Origin: Whitmania pigra
Lineage: Eukaryota > Annelida > Clitellata > Hirudinida > Haemopidae
Reading direction: 5' to 3'
DNA length: 64,000 bases
Assembly (NCBI GenBank): GCA_021613335.1
Contig: JAJTWR010000044.1
Location: forward strand, 597,001-661,000
Part shown: in pieces, positions 1-17,500 of the stretch
Position numbering within the stretch: position 1 is the first letter of the stretch
How the letters are laid out: each line of letters starts with the position of its first letter
The notes under the pieces: generated by a model
The model's database searches: none
The model's input: only the letters and a program-made list of their open reading frames with translations
Told to the model about the DNA's origin: nothing
Position numbers and translations under genes: made by a program

Positions 1-45
1 AACTATTGCTTAAATGTCTGATATTTACTTATCACGAAAGCTTAC

Positions 46-3253
<3,208 letters not shown>

Positions 3254-4170
3254 CAAGTACGCTTATAAACAGCTTCAGGGTTCATCCACAAACAATCAGT
3301 TTACGTCAGCCTACGTCATTGTTTGGTTTAAAACTGATCGGGATAACAAACAAAATTAATTTTTTTACGGTTTTTATTTCTTCTTTATTCATGATTTGCA
3401 TCACTTACAAATGAAATAAATTTTTATTTTTTTATCTAGCATCTACTGCAGCTATTTGTATAAAAATCTTAAAAGATAAACTGTAACAGCAACTGAAAAG
3501 TTAAATCAGCATTAAATGACATTAACGTGATAATTCGTGATTTCGATTTGATTTGCCTTTGAAAGCTCCTCATTTTTTTTATCAGATGACAAATTCTTAT
3601 GACCAGCACAAATAAACTCGTAAAAAAACTACCAAAGTTAACAAAAAGAGTTCATGCTATTTAAGTTTTAAAACAAAATTACTCTAATTGCTGTGGATAG
3701 TATTACATTTGATAATATTATTAATATTAACAATATTATTGTTGCTGGTGTTAATATGATTGAAATCACGAAATATTTGTAAAAAAATATTTTCATCTTT
3801 ACAGACCAACTGGATTTAATTTCATTAATTTCAATTTAAATTCATTCTCAACACCAGAGATTTTATGTTTTATGAAAAAATAACTGGTGATGTCCTGTTC
3901 AAAATTGATTACCTCATGATTATTGATCAATTAATTGCGATAGAATTCATGTGATCGAAACAAGTTTCAGGTAAGCAAACGTCAATCAACACCTGTTACC
4001 CTCAGCCAACTCACCCTCCTCTTACTGCGCATGTGTAGCGACAGCTATTACCATCCTGATGTTCTTCTCCTTTATTCGTCATATGTGATACTTAGAAGCT
4101 GTCCGATTCGCAATAAACGCTAATAAAAACATTTAAGAGATAGAATGACGAATAACTTACATTTGCAACG
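3254..4170. other. Intergenic region between divergent SRPK and laminin alpha
   Basis: About 0.9 kb lies between the two divergent start codons. It must hold the 5' UTRs and promoters of both genes. I see AT-rich sequence with no reading frame of note and no clear TATA box at a convincing distance from either ATG. A shared, bidirectional control region is possible but is inference from the arrangement only. Confidence 0.5.
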
Positions 4171-5360
4171 ATGATTACAAATATGATCGGCAAACAATTC
4201 TGGATATTACACGTTTTTTGTTGGATTATTTCCATCGATGACGTTCATAATGCTGATCCGTTGGTTAATATGGCCTTAAACAGGCCGGTTACTGCCCATC
4301 TGACATGTGGTATTAGTGGTCCCGAACGATTTATAAGCTCTGCACGAACTGGAAATGCGGTAACTTCGGAAATTTGCTATAACACATCCTCGTATCGGCC
4401 TGAAAATATGGTCGATGGAAATGATAATACTTGGTGGCAAAGCACGTCAAGAATTAGTTTTGTTAACAATGGATACGGTATAAACGGACGACCCGACGCA
4501 GATATTCTTGTAGACCTTCAACAGGTAATTTATTATAATAGTGGAATGAATAAGATGATCAATTTTATAGTGAATTTCATTTTCAAATTTAGGATTTTAC
4601 TGTTTCTACAATTGAAATACGTTTCGGCGAGTCTTTCAGACCTAACAAAATGATATTCTACAAATCCATTTCATCGGACTCTAGCCCAACCCTGGTTTGG
4701 TTCTACGTCGTTTCTGACACTAGAGATTGTGTCAACAGTTACAATGTTCCTGCCACCCAACTGCCGCTTGCCGTAGACTCAAAACCATGCATATCTTACT
4801 CTGGAGCAGCTACACTTAATGAAATAGTAATGTGTTTGTTTGCCCACTTCTCCTTCTAATAAAAATGTATTCATTTAACTTGTTTGACTAGGCGACCTTT
4901 GATTTTTCCAACACAAGATCGGATTTGAAGGTTAACATACTTAACAAGTAAATAAACCGTTGGAAGTGACTTATGTTATTTAAATTTTGAATTCTGAATT
5001 AGGATTGGAACACTGCAAGATCGTTAAGAGTAGAATTTTATGGCATCTTATTGTATATGGGAGTTTTGCAAAATTCAAATGAATATGTGAGTTTTACTTT
5101 ACAACAAATATCTTTTGGCGTCTGCTTGATGGTCATTTGCACCCCGCGCGGTGACAAAGTTGTCCAAATCTTTCGTTTAGTGTTTCTAGATGTTGCGCTA
5201 GAAATACTTGTCTGCAATTGGTATTCTTTATATAAATCCTCAGTCCAATTCAATAAAAAGACGGCTACCCTAAATAAATTTGATTGGAATGTTTTTAATC
5301 ATGGAGTATTGTTTCGCTAGCAACATTACACAGTGAGGTCACTAAACGTGATGGCCAAGT
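4171..5360 (+). other. Laminin alpha: signal peptide and LN domain exons
   Basis: Exons are 4171-4524, 4593-4826, 4892-4930, about 4999-5088 and 5321 onward. The LN (domain VI) fold is needed for polymerization of laminin networks. Visible family marks are [11 protein letters not shown] near the N-terminus, [17 protein letters not shown], and DILVDLQQ at the end of the first exon; the domain runs straight into the first LE repeat at CKCNGQ (after position 5355). The middle of the domain diverges from vertebrate LN sequences. Exon 4 was placed by phase and by the match of its end to the hand-over into YTVRSLNV. Confidence 0.85.
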
Positions 5361-8300
5361 GCAAATGCAACGGGCAGCTTACTGATTGCCAAGTGGACAA
5401 TACAACTGGAAAATACAGCTGTGTATGTGGAAACTATACCACAGGAGAGTTCTGTGAAAGTTGTTTGCCACTTTACAATAATAGACCATATGCCTATGGA
5501 GTGGCATGCCAAGGTGAGTTTCATAAGCTTTTAATTTCCTCTAGCTTTATTACTAAAAAAAAACATTATTTACATATAACTTACAGTAAATGTTTATTTA
5601 CAGCATGTGATTGCAATGCACACGCGGATAGTTGCAGATATGATGCAACTCTTAACGCTGGAGTCTGCATAGGATGCAAAAATATGACATCAGGTTAGAG
5701 ATTGAGACTGCATTCATTTCACTTGTACCCAAGTGCATCTACAAATGGCACTACTATTTAAAGCATATATTGCTGGATTGATTTAAGTTGTTTGATTTAT
5801 AATTTCTTAATGTGTTAATTATTTGGTAAGATAGCAAATAACCAATTTGCAAGGCTTAAAGTGTGACAAATGCGTGGACAATTATTATCGGCCTTCGAAT
5901 GTGTTGCCTACGGCTCCAAATCCTTGCATTCCTTGCAATTGTACGGGCCCATACACTGTGGGTGGGTGTCTTTCAGCTCCTGATCCTACGAACTATCCAG
6001 GAATGGTTCGTACCATTCAAACAATCAAATCACTGGCATGTTGACATCTTAGTTGGCAGATTTTTATTTTATAGAACCCAGGAGATTGTTATTGTAAATC
6101 TAATGTTGTTGGACCAATGTGTGACAAATGCAGGGATGGTTCATATGGCCTGAATATTGGTGGCTGTCTGGGTTGGTCACTCATTGATATTATTTCAACA
6201 AATTACCTTCTTGTTAATCACAACCATGATTGCCATCTTTAAGACTTGATGAGCCAATTTCTTAAACACAACGTCATTAATTAATGCAGTGAAATGTAAT
6301 TTAAATGTTAATATAATTAAATCCATCTCGAAGATTGTGCTTGCTTTGCAAGTGGAACTGTAGGAGGTGCTTTGACGTGTAATGCAACAGGACAGTGTTC
6401 ATGCAAAAGTAATGTTAATGGCATGAGATGTGACAGCTGCAAGGATGGCTATTACAACTTGGATCCAAACAATCCCAATGGTAGGTAATTTATCGCTTTA
6501 ATTAATTGTAATGAAATTGATCGTATGAACTTGAAATTTCAGGTTGTACTCCTTGTTCTTGTGACGTCGGTGGAGCTTCAAGTACAACGTGTGATAAAGT
6601 GACTGGAAATTGCAATTGCAGAAGAAACATAGAAGGAAAGACATGCAACCAGTATGATTTAAAATCATTTTACAAAAATAAAAGCATTTAATTTTTCTAA
6701 AAATCCTATCCCCGCTCCTCTGCCTAGAGTTTCCCCTGGATACTATTATCCCGACTTTCAATTTCTGTCTGCTGAAATGGAAAACCTCAACATTCCGTGG
6801 GAGAATAAGCAGTTTCCTGGGTTTTTTGGTTACGGTTACATCAAAACAGCTGCTCAGGTTTAATAAAACTTTCTCTTTACTAAATTGGAAAATTTATAGT
6901 ACTGCTTTAGTGTTGAAAATGTGCTTAGTAAGAATGATACGTAAGAATTGGAATAAACCTTAAGCAATTGTCATGGTACATCAAGGTTAAAATTTGGTCA
7001 TGAAACAAAAAATAATCCAGGCTGCTGCAATCATTGAGCTTCATATGAAGTCGATTCGTATTCATTGAAATTAAAAGCATTTCAAATGAAAGCTTACAAC
7101 TCAGAGGAATGTCCTTCTCCACAGGTTCCCGTTAGCACAACACTTAACCTCTCCCCGATGGGAGTCGGTGGTTCTGAAGACTTCAGGATTTTGTTAAGGT
7201 ACATTAATCCAACATCAACTGTTATATCTGGCGTCATGACCGTGGGAGGAGGTGTTGGTGAGTGATACATTATCCCGCAGATGTTATCGTTTGACATCAA
7301 GAGCTATTAGCACGCGTTCCATAGAGTTATTTAATAATTCAAGGGAATGTTAGAACGTTATGAAAGTCATTTTAAAATATTAAACTTATTTGAAAGGAAA
7401 TGCAATCACTTCTTCCCAATCCTTCAACTTACCGACTTGTAATTCTTGGTGTTTGGGTGCTACCGGAGACGTTAAACTTTCCAGACTGTCTCCGTCCACA
7501 GTCTCGTATACATTTCCAGGCGAAGTGTTTCTGGTCAGTACTAGTTGATTTGCATATTCTATTAATTATATTTACATAATCGTTCATTACTTCTCTAGTT
7601 ACATTATATATTAAATGCTTTCAAATAATTTATTTCTGAAATTTTTGATCAACTGGCTGATTGAATAACAGGATCGCATATCAGCAGTTCCATTAGAATA
7701 TTTCAATGCTTCCAACAAGTTTGGCACAACTTGGAATGACAACTTTCAAAGGGATTGCAATCTTATGGGTTCAGACCTTTAGTAAGAGAATGAAAGAATT
7801 TTGAAAATGCAGAGGCTGAATGTATTACTCCTATTACTAACTTGAAATATTGCTTGTGATCTTTCAGCATCAATGGTGTATTAAAGGATGCATGTGCCCC
7901 TTATGCCTTCTCTCTCTCGACACGATACCTCGACGGTGCTTTGCCTTGCAATTGCCTCTTGGGTGCCAACGACAGCACTTCTTGCATTCCGAAGGGAGGA
8001 CAATGTTTTTGTAAGACTGGAACAACTGGAAGACAATGTGGAACTTGCATGACTCAGTACTACAATTTGGATATAACAGGATGCAAACGTTTGTTTCATT
8101 TTAACGAATTACTGTTTGTTACCATTATTTAACCTTAACACAATTTTTAAGCCTGCAGTTGCAACCAGACGTCGTACAACATGTGCGACTCCTTGACAGG
8201 AGTTTGTCTTTGTCCTCCCGGAAGTACTGGTGCCAGTTGTGAAACTTGCCTTTCAAATTACTACAATTGGGATGCTGTAATAGGATGTCAGGTGCCCAGA

Positions 8301-11300
8301 TCTTATTTTATTTATTTATTTATTTTAAAAAATAATCTTGTTTAATCTTGTTTGGCTGTCTGGAACTCATTTATTGAATAACTGCAGTTAATATTTTTCA
8401 ACTTAAATCATCGTTTCTTGTGATTAATGACATGTTTCCTAATAAGAATAATTATATATTTACTTAATAATTTTATTTACTGCATATTTTTATATCAAGT
8501 TAATGTTGTCATTCTTTTCATTGACATCGCAAGCCATGTGGTTGTAATGCAATTGGATCACAATTTCTGGCTTGTGACGTGAAAACAGGAACTTGCACCT
8601 GTAAGCCAGGTGTTCAAGGATCAAAATGTGATCAGTGCAAGGATGGGTTCAAGGAAATGAATGTCTTGGGTTGTTCGCCGTGTAATTGTGATCCCGGTGG
8701 CTCCGTAAGCGGTTCCTTCTGCGACAAAGTCACCGGTGCTTGTCAATGCAAGGTGAAACGTAATTATTTATTGGTCAAATGCTTGAGTGTTTTTTCTATT
8801 ATGGTGGATTTTTAATTTCTCCAGGCCAATGTAGCTGGAACACTCTGCAACAGTTGTAAACTGAATTCCTTTACTCTCTCTCCAGCATTTTCTGAAGGAT
8901 GTCTTTCCTGTCTCTGCATGGGCATTACTTCAACTTGTTCCATGTCGAGCTGGTTTCCAAACACATTTAACTTGAGTCCACTTCCGACGAGTTTTGTGGT
9001 GCTAAACGAAGACGGAAGTCCTTCTTCTGCTGCCGCTCCGAAATTGCTTCCGAATTCTTCCACTCCCTTTGCTACCATCACGGTTCCTTCGGCGGCCAAC
9101 ATTTATTGGTCAGATCCCCAACTGAAAGGCAACATGCTGACATTCTACGGCTCCACGTAAGTCAAAATTAATTATTAGATTAAAATTAATAATTAGATTA
9201 ATCCTAATAAACTTACTTACAATTCTACAACTTACATCAGCATCTCCTTCAAAGTAATTTGGAAATCGGAAGATACATCTGCTGCTTCTCCAACTCAGTC
9301 AAGCATTATTTTTATTGGAAAGGATGGTATTGAAAGTTATCTTGCCTTTGACGGAACATTATTTTGATGTATTTTAAATTGAATTTTGAATTTTAGGAAA
9401 GAAAATGAACTTTTTAATATCTAATTATATCCCACCGTCCTCTGGCATTCCATCTCAATTCAAGACCATGATTTCCATGGAAAATGCTCCTAGTAATTTG
9501 GGATTGACCAGAGCTCAGATAATGGTTGCACTTACTGATGTCAAAGAAGTCATGTTTCCTGCAACTTTTAAATCCACTTCACATGAAAGCAGGTGAACAT
9601 AAATATTTATTACATTATTTTAAGGTGGATACAAGTCATTACACAAATTTCATTCAAACAGATTTTTTCAGTGCAAAATAATAATTAATTTTGTTAATAA
9701 ATCAACAATTAATGCATTTACTAATAACTAAACAATTTTTTTCATATTACCTTCTATGCATTAAATTAGAAAATATTTCTTTAAAAAGACATTATAAAGT
9801 AAATTATTTTATTGCTTAGCATTGGAGATGTAACATATGAATTGAACACAGCCTACGTTGAGAATTGTTATTGTCCTGATGGCTATGAAGGCAGATCATG
9901 TGAAGTAAGATCTCAGATGTTTATTTCTTAATGACAAGTTATTACAAGTTAACTCAGAGGCTGGCATTTCTCTACATGAGCAGTAGTGGCAAGAATCACA
10001 ATGTGATGTGTTTGCAACCAGCTTGGGATGGAGTGCTATGTAAAAAATTATTTAAATTGACAAAAAGTGCCTCCGATGATATGAATGTGATGCTGCACAA
10101 ATGAACGGCAATTGTGACCAACCCAAATTAATTATTTGTCAGAGTTGTTCTGTAGGCTACGTCAGATATAACGTCACAGAGCAAGGTTACTTAGGTCTTT
10201 GTAAACCTTGCGAATGTAATGGAAAGACGACGACGTGCGATCCAATCACCGGATACTGTCTGAATTGTCAACAATTTACGACCGGTTTGTGCTTCAGCAT
10301 CGATGGGAGGATGAAACGCAAATGATGACAACACTTATTTTGTGTTCAGGGCCTAACTGTGAAACTTGTCTCTCAGGATATTACAGGGATCCAAATGCTG
10401 GCAATAGTGGGCCTTGTAATAAATGTCCTTGTCAAACGAATCGAGCGATATCGAACGAATGCACCATGATCAATTCGACTGTAGTGTGTGCAAATTGCTC
10501 TGTGGGATATGTTGGCAACACATGTGACCAGTGAGTGTGCTACCAATTATTAGTTATCAATTATTAATTGTTATGAATTATTAATAGTAATATTCCGCAG
10601 TAGTTCTACATACTTACATATAAATGAGTGATATATTTAGCTTCACTGATTTACAACAGGTGTGCTCCTGGTTACTATGGTGATTTGAGTACTGACCTGT
10701 TTGCTAGATGTGAGCCATGCTCATGCAATGGATATGCTACACTTTGTGACCCACTGGGCATCTGTATAAATTGCACCAACTCTACAGATGGCCATCACTG
10801 TGAGAAGTGCCAATCAGGAACTTATAAGGACCCAGTAACCAATAAATGCATTGGTGATTGATGGCCTGATATACTTTTATAATTATTTTATGCCAAATCC
10901 TTCTTGAACTCTCTATTCATAGTAATTTTTAAATAAGTTTTTAATCAGCTTCTGCAAACAACCTTACAAATAGTGAAAGAATTTGTGTCACTATAGTTTA
11001 ATTTAAATAATTATCTATAGTTTGGAACGCATGAATAATTAACGAATATTAGTACGAATTAAGAGCCATTCATGTTTTAAAGAATGCAGCTGCAACCCGA
11101 TCGGATCGACTAACACGTCAGCGTGCAACATCGAGACCGGCCAGTGTCCTTGCAAGACCGGTGTCACTTCTCGGAAATGCGACGTCTGTGACAATCTTTC
11201 CTATAACTTTTCTAGTGATGGTGTGTTTTGTTGATGTTTATTATTATAAATTTAAGTTAATCCGATGCATTCTTATCTAATAAATATTGATTTTGATACA

Positions 11301-14300
11301 TTTTCAATGATTTGGTTTAAATCTTAAAAAACATCTCTGCTTAATTCCACAGATTGCGACTTTAAGAGTTTTTATTTCCAGGATGCCTGCCTTGTCTGTG
11401 CAATGAACTTGGAAGTCAAAATCTTTCGTGCAATTCGACAGGAGGATGCACGTGTAAGGAGAATGCAACCAACCTCAAATGTGACGTCTGCAAAAAGGGA
11501 GCATTTGGAATACTCAATGGCAGGCCATGTGAAGGTCAGATGCATGGAAAACTATTAAAATTAACATTACACTTTTACTCTTATCTTCAACATGACAATT
11601 ACGTCGACTACATTAGGGTCATTAGTTTGGCATTTGTTGAAACAAAATGCTCATTTTTTAAACAAAATTTGATGTTTGCATTACTCAGATTGTCGCTGCA
11701 GTGAATTTGGAGTGGGAACCCCTTATCCCGTAAGTTTTGCCACATGCGACAACACGACAGGACAGTGCAGCTGCGGACCGCATGTCGTCGGCAGGACTTG
11801 CGAAAAGTGCGAACTCGGTTATTTTAGCCCTACCGAGAAACTCAATTGCACAGGTAAACCTTTCGAGTACAAACTCCCCATGAAATATGGCTATTGTGAT
11901 GATCATTTAAATAGAAAAATTCTCTTAGTAGTTTATTTATTTATCAATTATCTTAATTATTTTATTAAGTTACTTTGTGCTGAGTAGGAATAAAAAGAAA
12001 GACTTTCTGTATGTTTGTGTTTCATATATTATTGCTTGCTAAAATGGCTGCTTGCTTGTAGGCCTGTAGGACTAATTCTATTATTAAATCAATAAAGGCT
12101 ATTTTATTGATAAATAATTTATTAAACATTAAAGGCTGTTTTATTGATAAATAATTTATTAAACATTAAAGGATGTTCAGCTTGCGAGGAGTCACTTGGA
12201 AAGGATGTTTCACGTCTGCAAAATAATTCACAAAGTGCTTTCATTCCAAAGACAACCGAGCTAGCAAACCTTAAACTTTTGTACGACAACTTCACTGGAA
12301 TCGAGAGTCGTACTATTCAAATCTGTCAGATGCTGCAGGGTTGCACAGATGATAATATGTTTTCCAAGTTTCAGCAGCAACTGAATAGCTTTGTAGAATT
12401 TGTCCTTCAAAATGTCTCGAAAGCAGTGAATCTCAAAGAGCTTGTAAGTACAGATTTCTTTGTTTCATAATGTGGATGTAGAAAAATTTCACTCTCAGTC
12501 GAGTTACTTGCTAAGAGATGTTAGTTAATAAAGACAATTCAGGCTTATTTAGACATAAAATTATTATGTCAGTAAAAGTAAATTGATATCATTTAATCAT
12601 ATTAAAAATAAATTGATACTTATTTTTGTAAATTCTGAATGATATCAGTGGGATAATCTCTTTGTGGACCTGAGATTACTCAATAACAAGTCAGACAGTA
12701 TGTTGCTCAAAGTCCAGAACATCAGGCAGAATTCTGGCTCACTGTTCAACAACTACGGCATACAATTGTCCAATTCCCAGACTTTTGTCGGAAAACTTCG
12801 AAGTTACAACGACACTGCGAACAAGGTCGTGATTTATTTCACAAATGCGAAAGAGTGTAGTTGCTAATTAATTGAAAATATTAATAAAATTTAAATAGCT
12901 TTGGAACAACCCTCCCTATAATGGATCAAATTCAAACTACATGCAATGGAATTATGGCAATCTCTTTGACAACGAAAATGCCAGGCTGAATGCTCTCAAC
13001 AACAAAGCACTTACTGCCATTCAGTCAGCAAATCAGCTCCTTGTTGACCTCATTAGACTGGTAACTAGAATATTATTTGGAAAATGTTGATAAGACAAGG
13101 CAATAAAGAATACACAGAGTTCACATCACATTATTTATTTAAATATTTAAATTATTAAATGTTTTAAATTATTAAATGTTTAAATTATTAAATGTTTTAA
13201 ATTATTAGAGCTGCATGGTATTGTTCTTGATGCAGACTAAAACTTGAAAAATTGTTTATTTTGTAACTTCAGAGCAATGCTTCCAGTCAGTTGCAAGCAG
13301 ATTTAGGGAGATCTCAGCAGGTATTCAGTTATACAATGGGCAGAGTAAAAGAGCTGAACAATTCAATAAATTTGTACCATGGAAAGCTAAATGAACTCAT
13401 CACTGAGATCAATGGAGCAATTGTAAGAACAACTTTTAAAAGATTTTCCTCTTAAACAACAAAAATTCACTTCCCCTTTCGTTCTCGTTTGCAGACGTTA
13501 ATTTCGGCCTTTGACCTTTCCTACAAGAACATGATGGATGTTGTCAAAACCATAGTCTCCACACTCTCAAGCACCGACGTGAATCTGATTGTTTGTCAGA
13601 ATAGATTGAAAGAAACGATCGCTTTGATTTTTGGCAATTTCACTCAAAAACCTCCAGTTTTGGTTGCCACAGGTAGTCAATGAATTTGAATTTCATTATC
13701 TAATTATTACATTTCACCTGTCAGTGCAATACTTTCATTATCTGCAATTATGAAACAATATGCACTTGTAACTAATTGTACTTATGAAATAATATATACC
13801 AGTAAAGGTAATTAAATTTATGAAATGATATTTAGCTGTAATGAATAGCTAGCCATCAGTAAACTTATTATTACTTAACATTGCATAAACTTCGTTGCTA
13901 AGGACTCGACGGTTGGAACAAGGCCTACGATCAAGTGACTCGGCTTCTACAGGATTATACGGGAATCCTGAATAGTTCTCTTTCTGCAGCCACTTCCAGT
14001 GAACAAAAAGCAGCATCTCTTTCTTCTCAAGCCAGTAGCCTTTTGAGGTTTGCGGAGTTATATCTGTTGTTATGTCTGTTATATCTGTTATATTTGTTAT
14101 ATCTGTTCTCTGCATCTATCTCCATTCATTACATCTATTGTTTGCATATTTGTTGTTATTACATCCATTATTATATTCATTGTTGTTATATTTAATTATA
14201 TTTCATGTAAAATAAGTTTGGGTGAAATATTTAAATTTCTTGATTTCAATATGCTTTGAAATATTAGTATCAATAATTCTTAGTATTACATGCTAATATT

Positions 14301-14547
14301 TTTTAAAATGTGCTAATATTTTATTATGCTAAAACATGCTAATATTTCAAGGATTAATTGCAGTTCTTTCCAGTTAGTTCAACCAAAAGGGCAATCAGCA
14401 GTTGACGTGATCAACAGATTTCAGTCAGTTATCACAAGTCTCTTAAATGCCATTAATCAGGCCAGGAATTTAGATGCAACTCTTCAGAACATTCTTAGGT
14501 CAGTGGTTGTTATCATAATTATGTTATTTGTTATCATTTTTTTATGT

Positions 14548-14579
<32 letters not shown>

Positions 14580-17500
14580 GATAATAATGATAATAATGAT
14601 GATGATAATAATATTGATGATAATAATGATAATAATGATGATAATAATGGCAAGATGGTCGCTAATTCCAAAAATAGCTGCTTTGGATTTTACAAGTCTC
14701 TTTTGAGGCCTCTAAGGAGAATGGAAAGGGTCATCATCTGCTAATTTGCATGTTTGAATAATTAATGAGGTTATTTACAAACAAGATGGTGCATTCCAAA
14801 GTTGTACAAGTCACGGAAGAGTATTATTTGCATATCTAAGCTTCATTAGATTGGTGCTTTTTATTACCAGAAATTTAATGTTTTATTATTACTATTATTA
14901 TCATCGTCATCATCAATTAGTTAGTCATAACTTGACAAAACTTACAATCGGACATCAAGAGACACTAAAAGACACGGACAGTGGTTATCATATTTATGTT
15001 ACTTGTCATATCATTATATTTCTTAGTATTTACAATTAGCCCATTTATTTGATTATAATATTCTACAAAGGTCATTCAGTTCAGTGTCTTTAAATGACCT
15101 ACAACTTCGAGCCAATCAGCTCCTTGGAAGCACAAACTTGACAAAGCAAAACTTGGACAATTTTCTTGCTGCAACCTCTGCTAGTGGTATGTTCACGATG
15201 AAAGTTAAAGTCTAACTAATTTAATAAATGACAGTAGAAAATTATTTTCAACTTTTATAAGTCAGGATTGATTCATTTGTCAATCATCTATTTTGTGAGA
15301 TACTGTTAATTTCTTGAAACTCAAATTTTGTATGTGAATGTAACTTGTGACATAATATTGTTCAAAGGACTCAACATCACAATTGATTCTGCAAATTCAA
15401 GTCTTCAGGCATCAGTAGCTCTCTGGACCAATCTTAATCAAAGGATCAGAACGTTCAACCAAGATTCAATGGATTTTCAGAACTACATACAAAGTAATGT
15501 GTTGATGGAAAAAGTTATTTATCAGAATATCAATTCCGTGATGTAATATTCTAAAACCATGAGTTGATTTGATCGGCGTCGGTGCAAGAAAGAGATCTAT
15601 CACAACTTGTTGTTGTCGACAGAGGCAGTTCAGGAGAATAACCAGAATTCATCTGCTGCAAATCAACTTGCTGATTCACTGGCAAGCAGAATTGTTGTAT
15701 TGAGGCAGCAAAATATTAACCTACAGACCAGTCTCGACGTCGCAGCTGATAACATTGGGAAAGTATCCAATACAATTTCCACTTCCTTGACCATCCAATC
15801 ACAATTGGGGAATAATTGTAAGCAGGAACTTATTTAAAAAAATTAACTTTCAATTTTACATCTTTCATTTTAAATATCTGGTTTAAAGCTCCTTAACAAT
15901 CACAAAAACTAATTTTTTTGAGTGAATATGCTCCTACTTTCAATTTGTTTTTTGTTTCAAGTGACTGCCTTTCAAAATGAACTGGATTTAACCAATAGGA
16001 CTTCAGCGAGCAATTTGAATGTCAGCCTAAACTCTGTAACAGCCTCAAAAAGTGCTCTTGAGGATCGGTTTTCCAAGGTTGACGAACTTCTTAAGCTGGC
16101 CCAAACGAAACTGGCTGCACTGGAACAACCAGTATATTTTTCTGGCAATTCCTACGAACAGGTTAAAAAAAAATTATTACAATTTTAAATTTGAATAGAT
16201 CTTAAGGATAAACAAAGGGATACAGGAATAAATTTGTCAAAGATAACTAATTACTATATTAAACCAAACAGATCACCAATCCTGATCTGAACAGCAACCA
16301 GCTGTACAATTCCATAGGACTTGACTTTTCGTACTACTCACTGGCAAGAGGGGTTTTGTTTTTTGCCGAAAACACGCAGACGCAGGAGAAGCTGCTTCTT
16401 CAACTCGTAAACAGCACGGTCTGTTTTGAATTCAGCTTCAGGGATGTCAAAACCACTGTTTGTAATGCCGCTCAACTCGCTGCCGGGAGTTGGTTCCGAG
16501 TATACCTTACGAGGTGCGTCCTTCGGTTATTATGTACGGCGCTACATTGTATAAACACATACATTCGATAAATTGATTTCAGTATCTATGATTCACTGTA
16601 TTTCTTTAGATATGAAACAGATGTCAAGTTGACAGTGGTGCAGTTGTCAACTTGGGGAACTTTAACAGTGTCTAGTCGGGCAACCTCCACCAGCAGTGTC
16701 CGTATCTCGCTCAATTCACCAATCTATATCGGGGGACTTGCACTAAATGCTCTCAACGTAAGTTGAGTAAGAACAGTTAACAATCACTTAATTATTAACA
16801 AAGCATTTTCAAAATTCTGTTTCTACCGAATGTGAATAGGTTTCATACCTTTATTTCAAAGTCTTTGCAGAAAGAAAAATGTAAGTATTAAGTGTAATAA
16901 CAGTTTAGTAAAGGCTAGAATTTTATTATTTCTTAAATTATTTGTGCTTGTACTATTGAATCTTAAAAGCAGAGGTTATTCCGAAACTGAATAACTGAAA
17001 CTTTGCTTCAGACAAGTAAATAATAACTCAATAACATATTATTTAGATTCAAAAGGTTTACAATTCTGGCATTGGCTTCAACGGATGCATTTACAATGTC
17101 ATGTACAATGGAGCCCCCTTACCGGTGTGGCAGAGCATTCTGAGAAGCACGTCCACAGCTACATGTTGCAAGAAGCCGACGACCAATCAAAGGCTGTCGT
17201 ACACATCCAATTGCGTCACGTTTTATGGATTCGGATATGTTCTGTTTAATCCGAGGAATACTTTCAATCTCGTCGGACAGGCACAAATCTCTTTTCAATT
17301 CAGAACATTTTCTCAGCAGGCAGTTATTTTTGTCTGGCCATTTCCTTCTGGCCCAGATTATTATGGAATTTACATCCAAGATGGAAGGGTTTTGTTCTCC
17401 ATTTTATCAGGAGGAGCGACCACGACAATCATTACAGATAATGCCTACAACAATGGCCTGTGGTTTAAAGTACTCACCAGAATTATATATCTAAACATAA

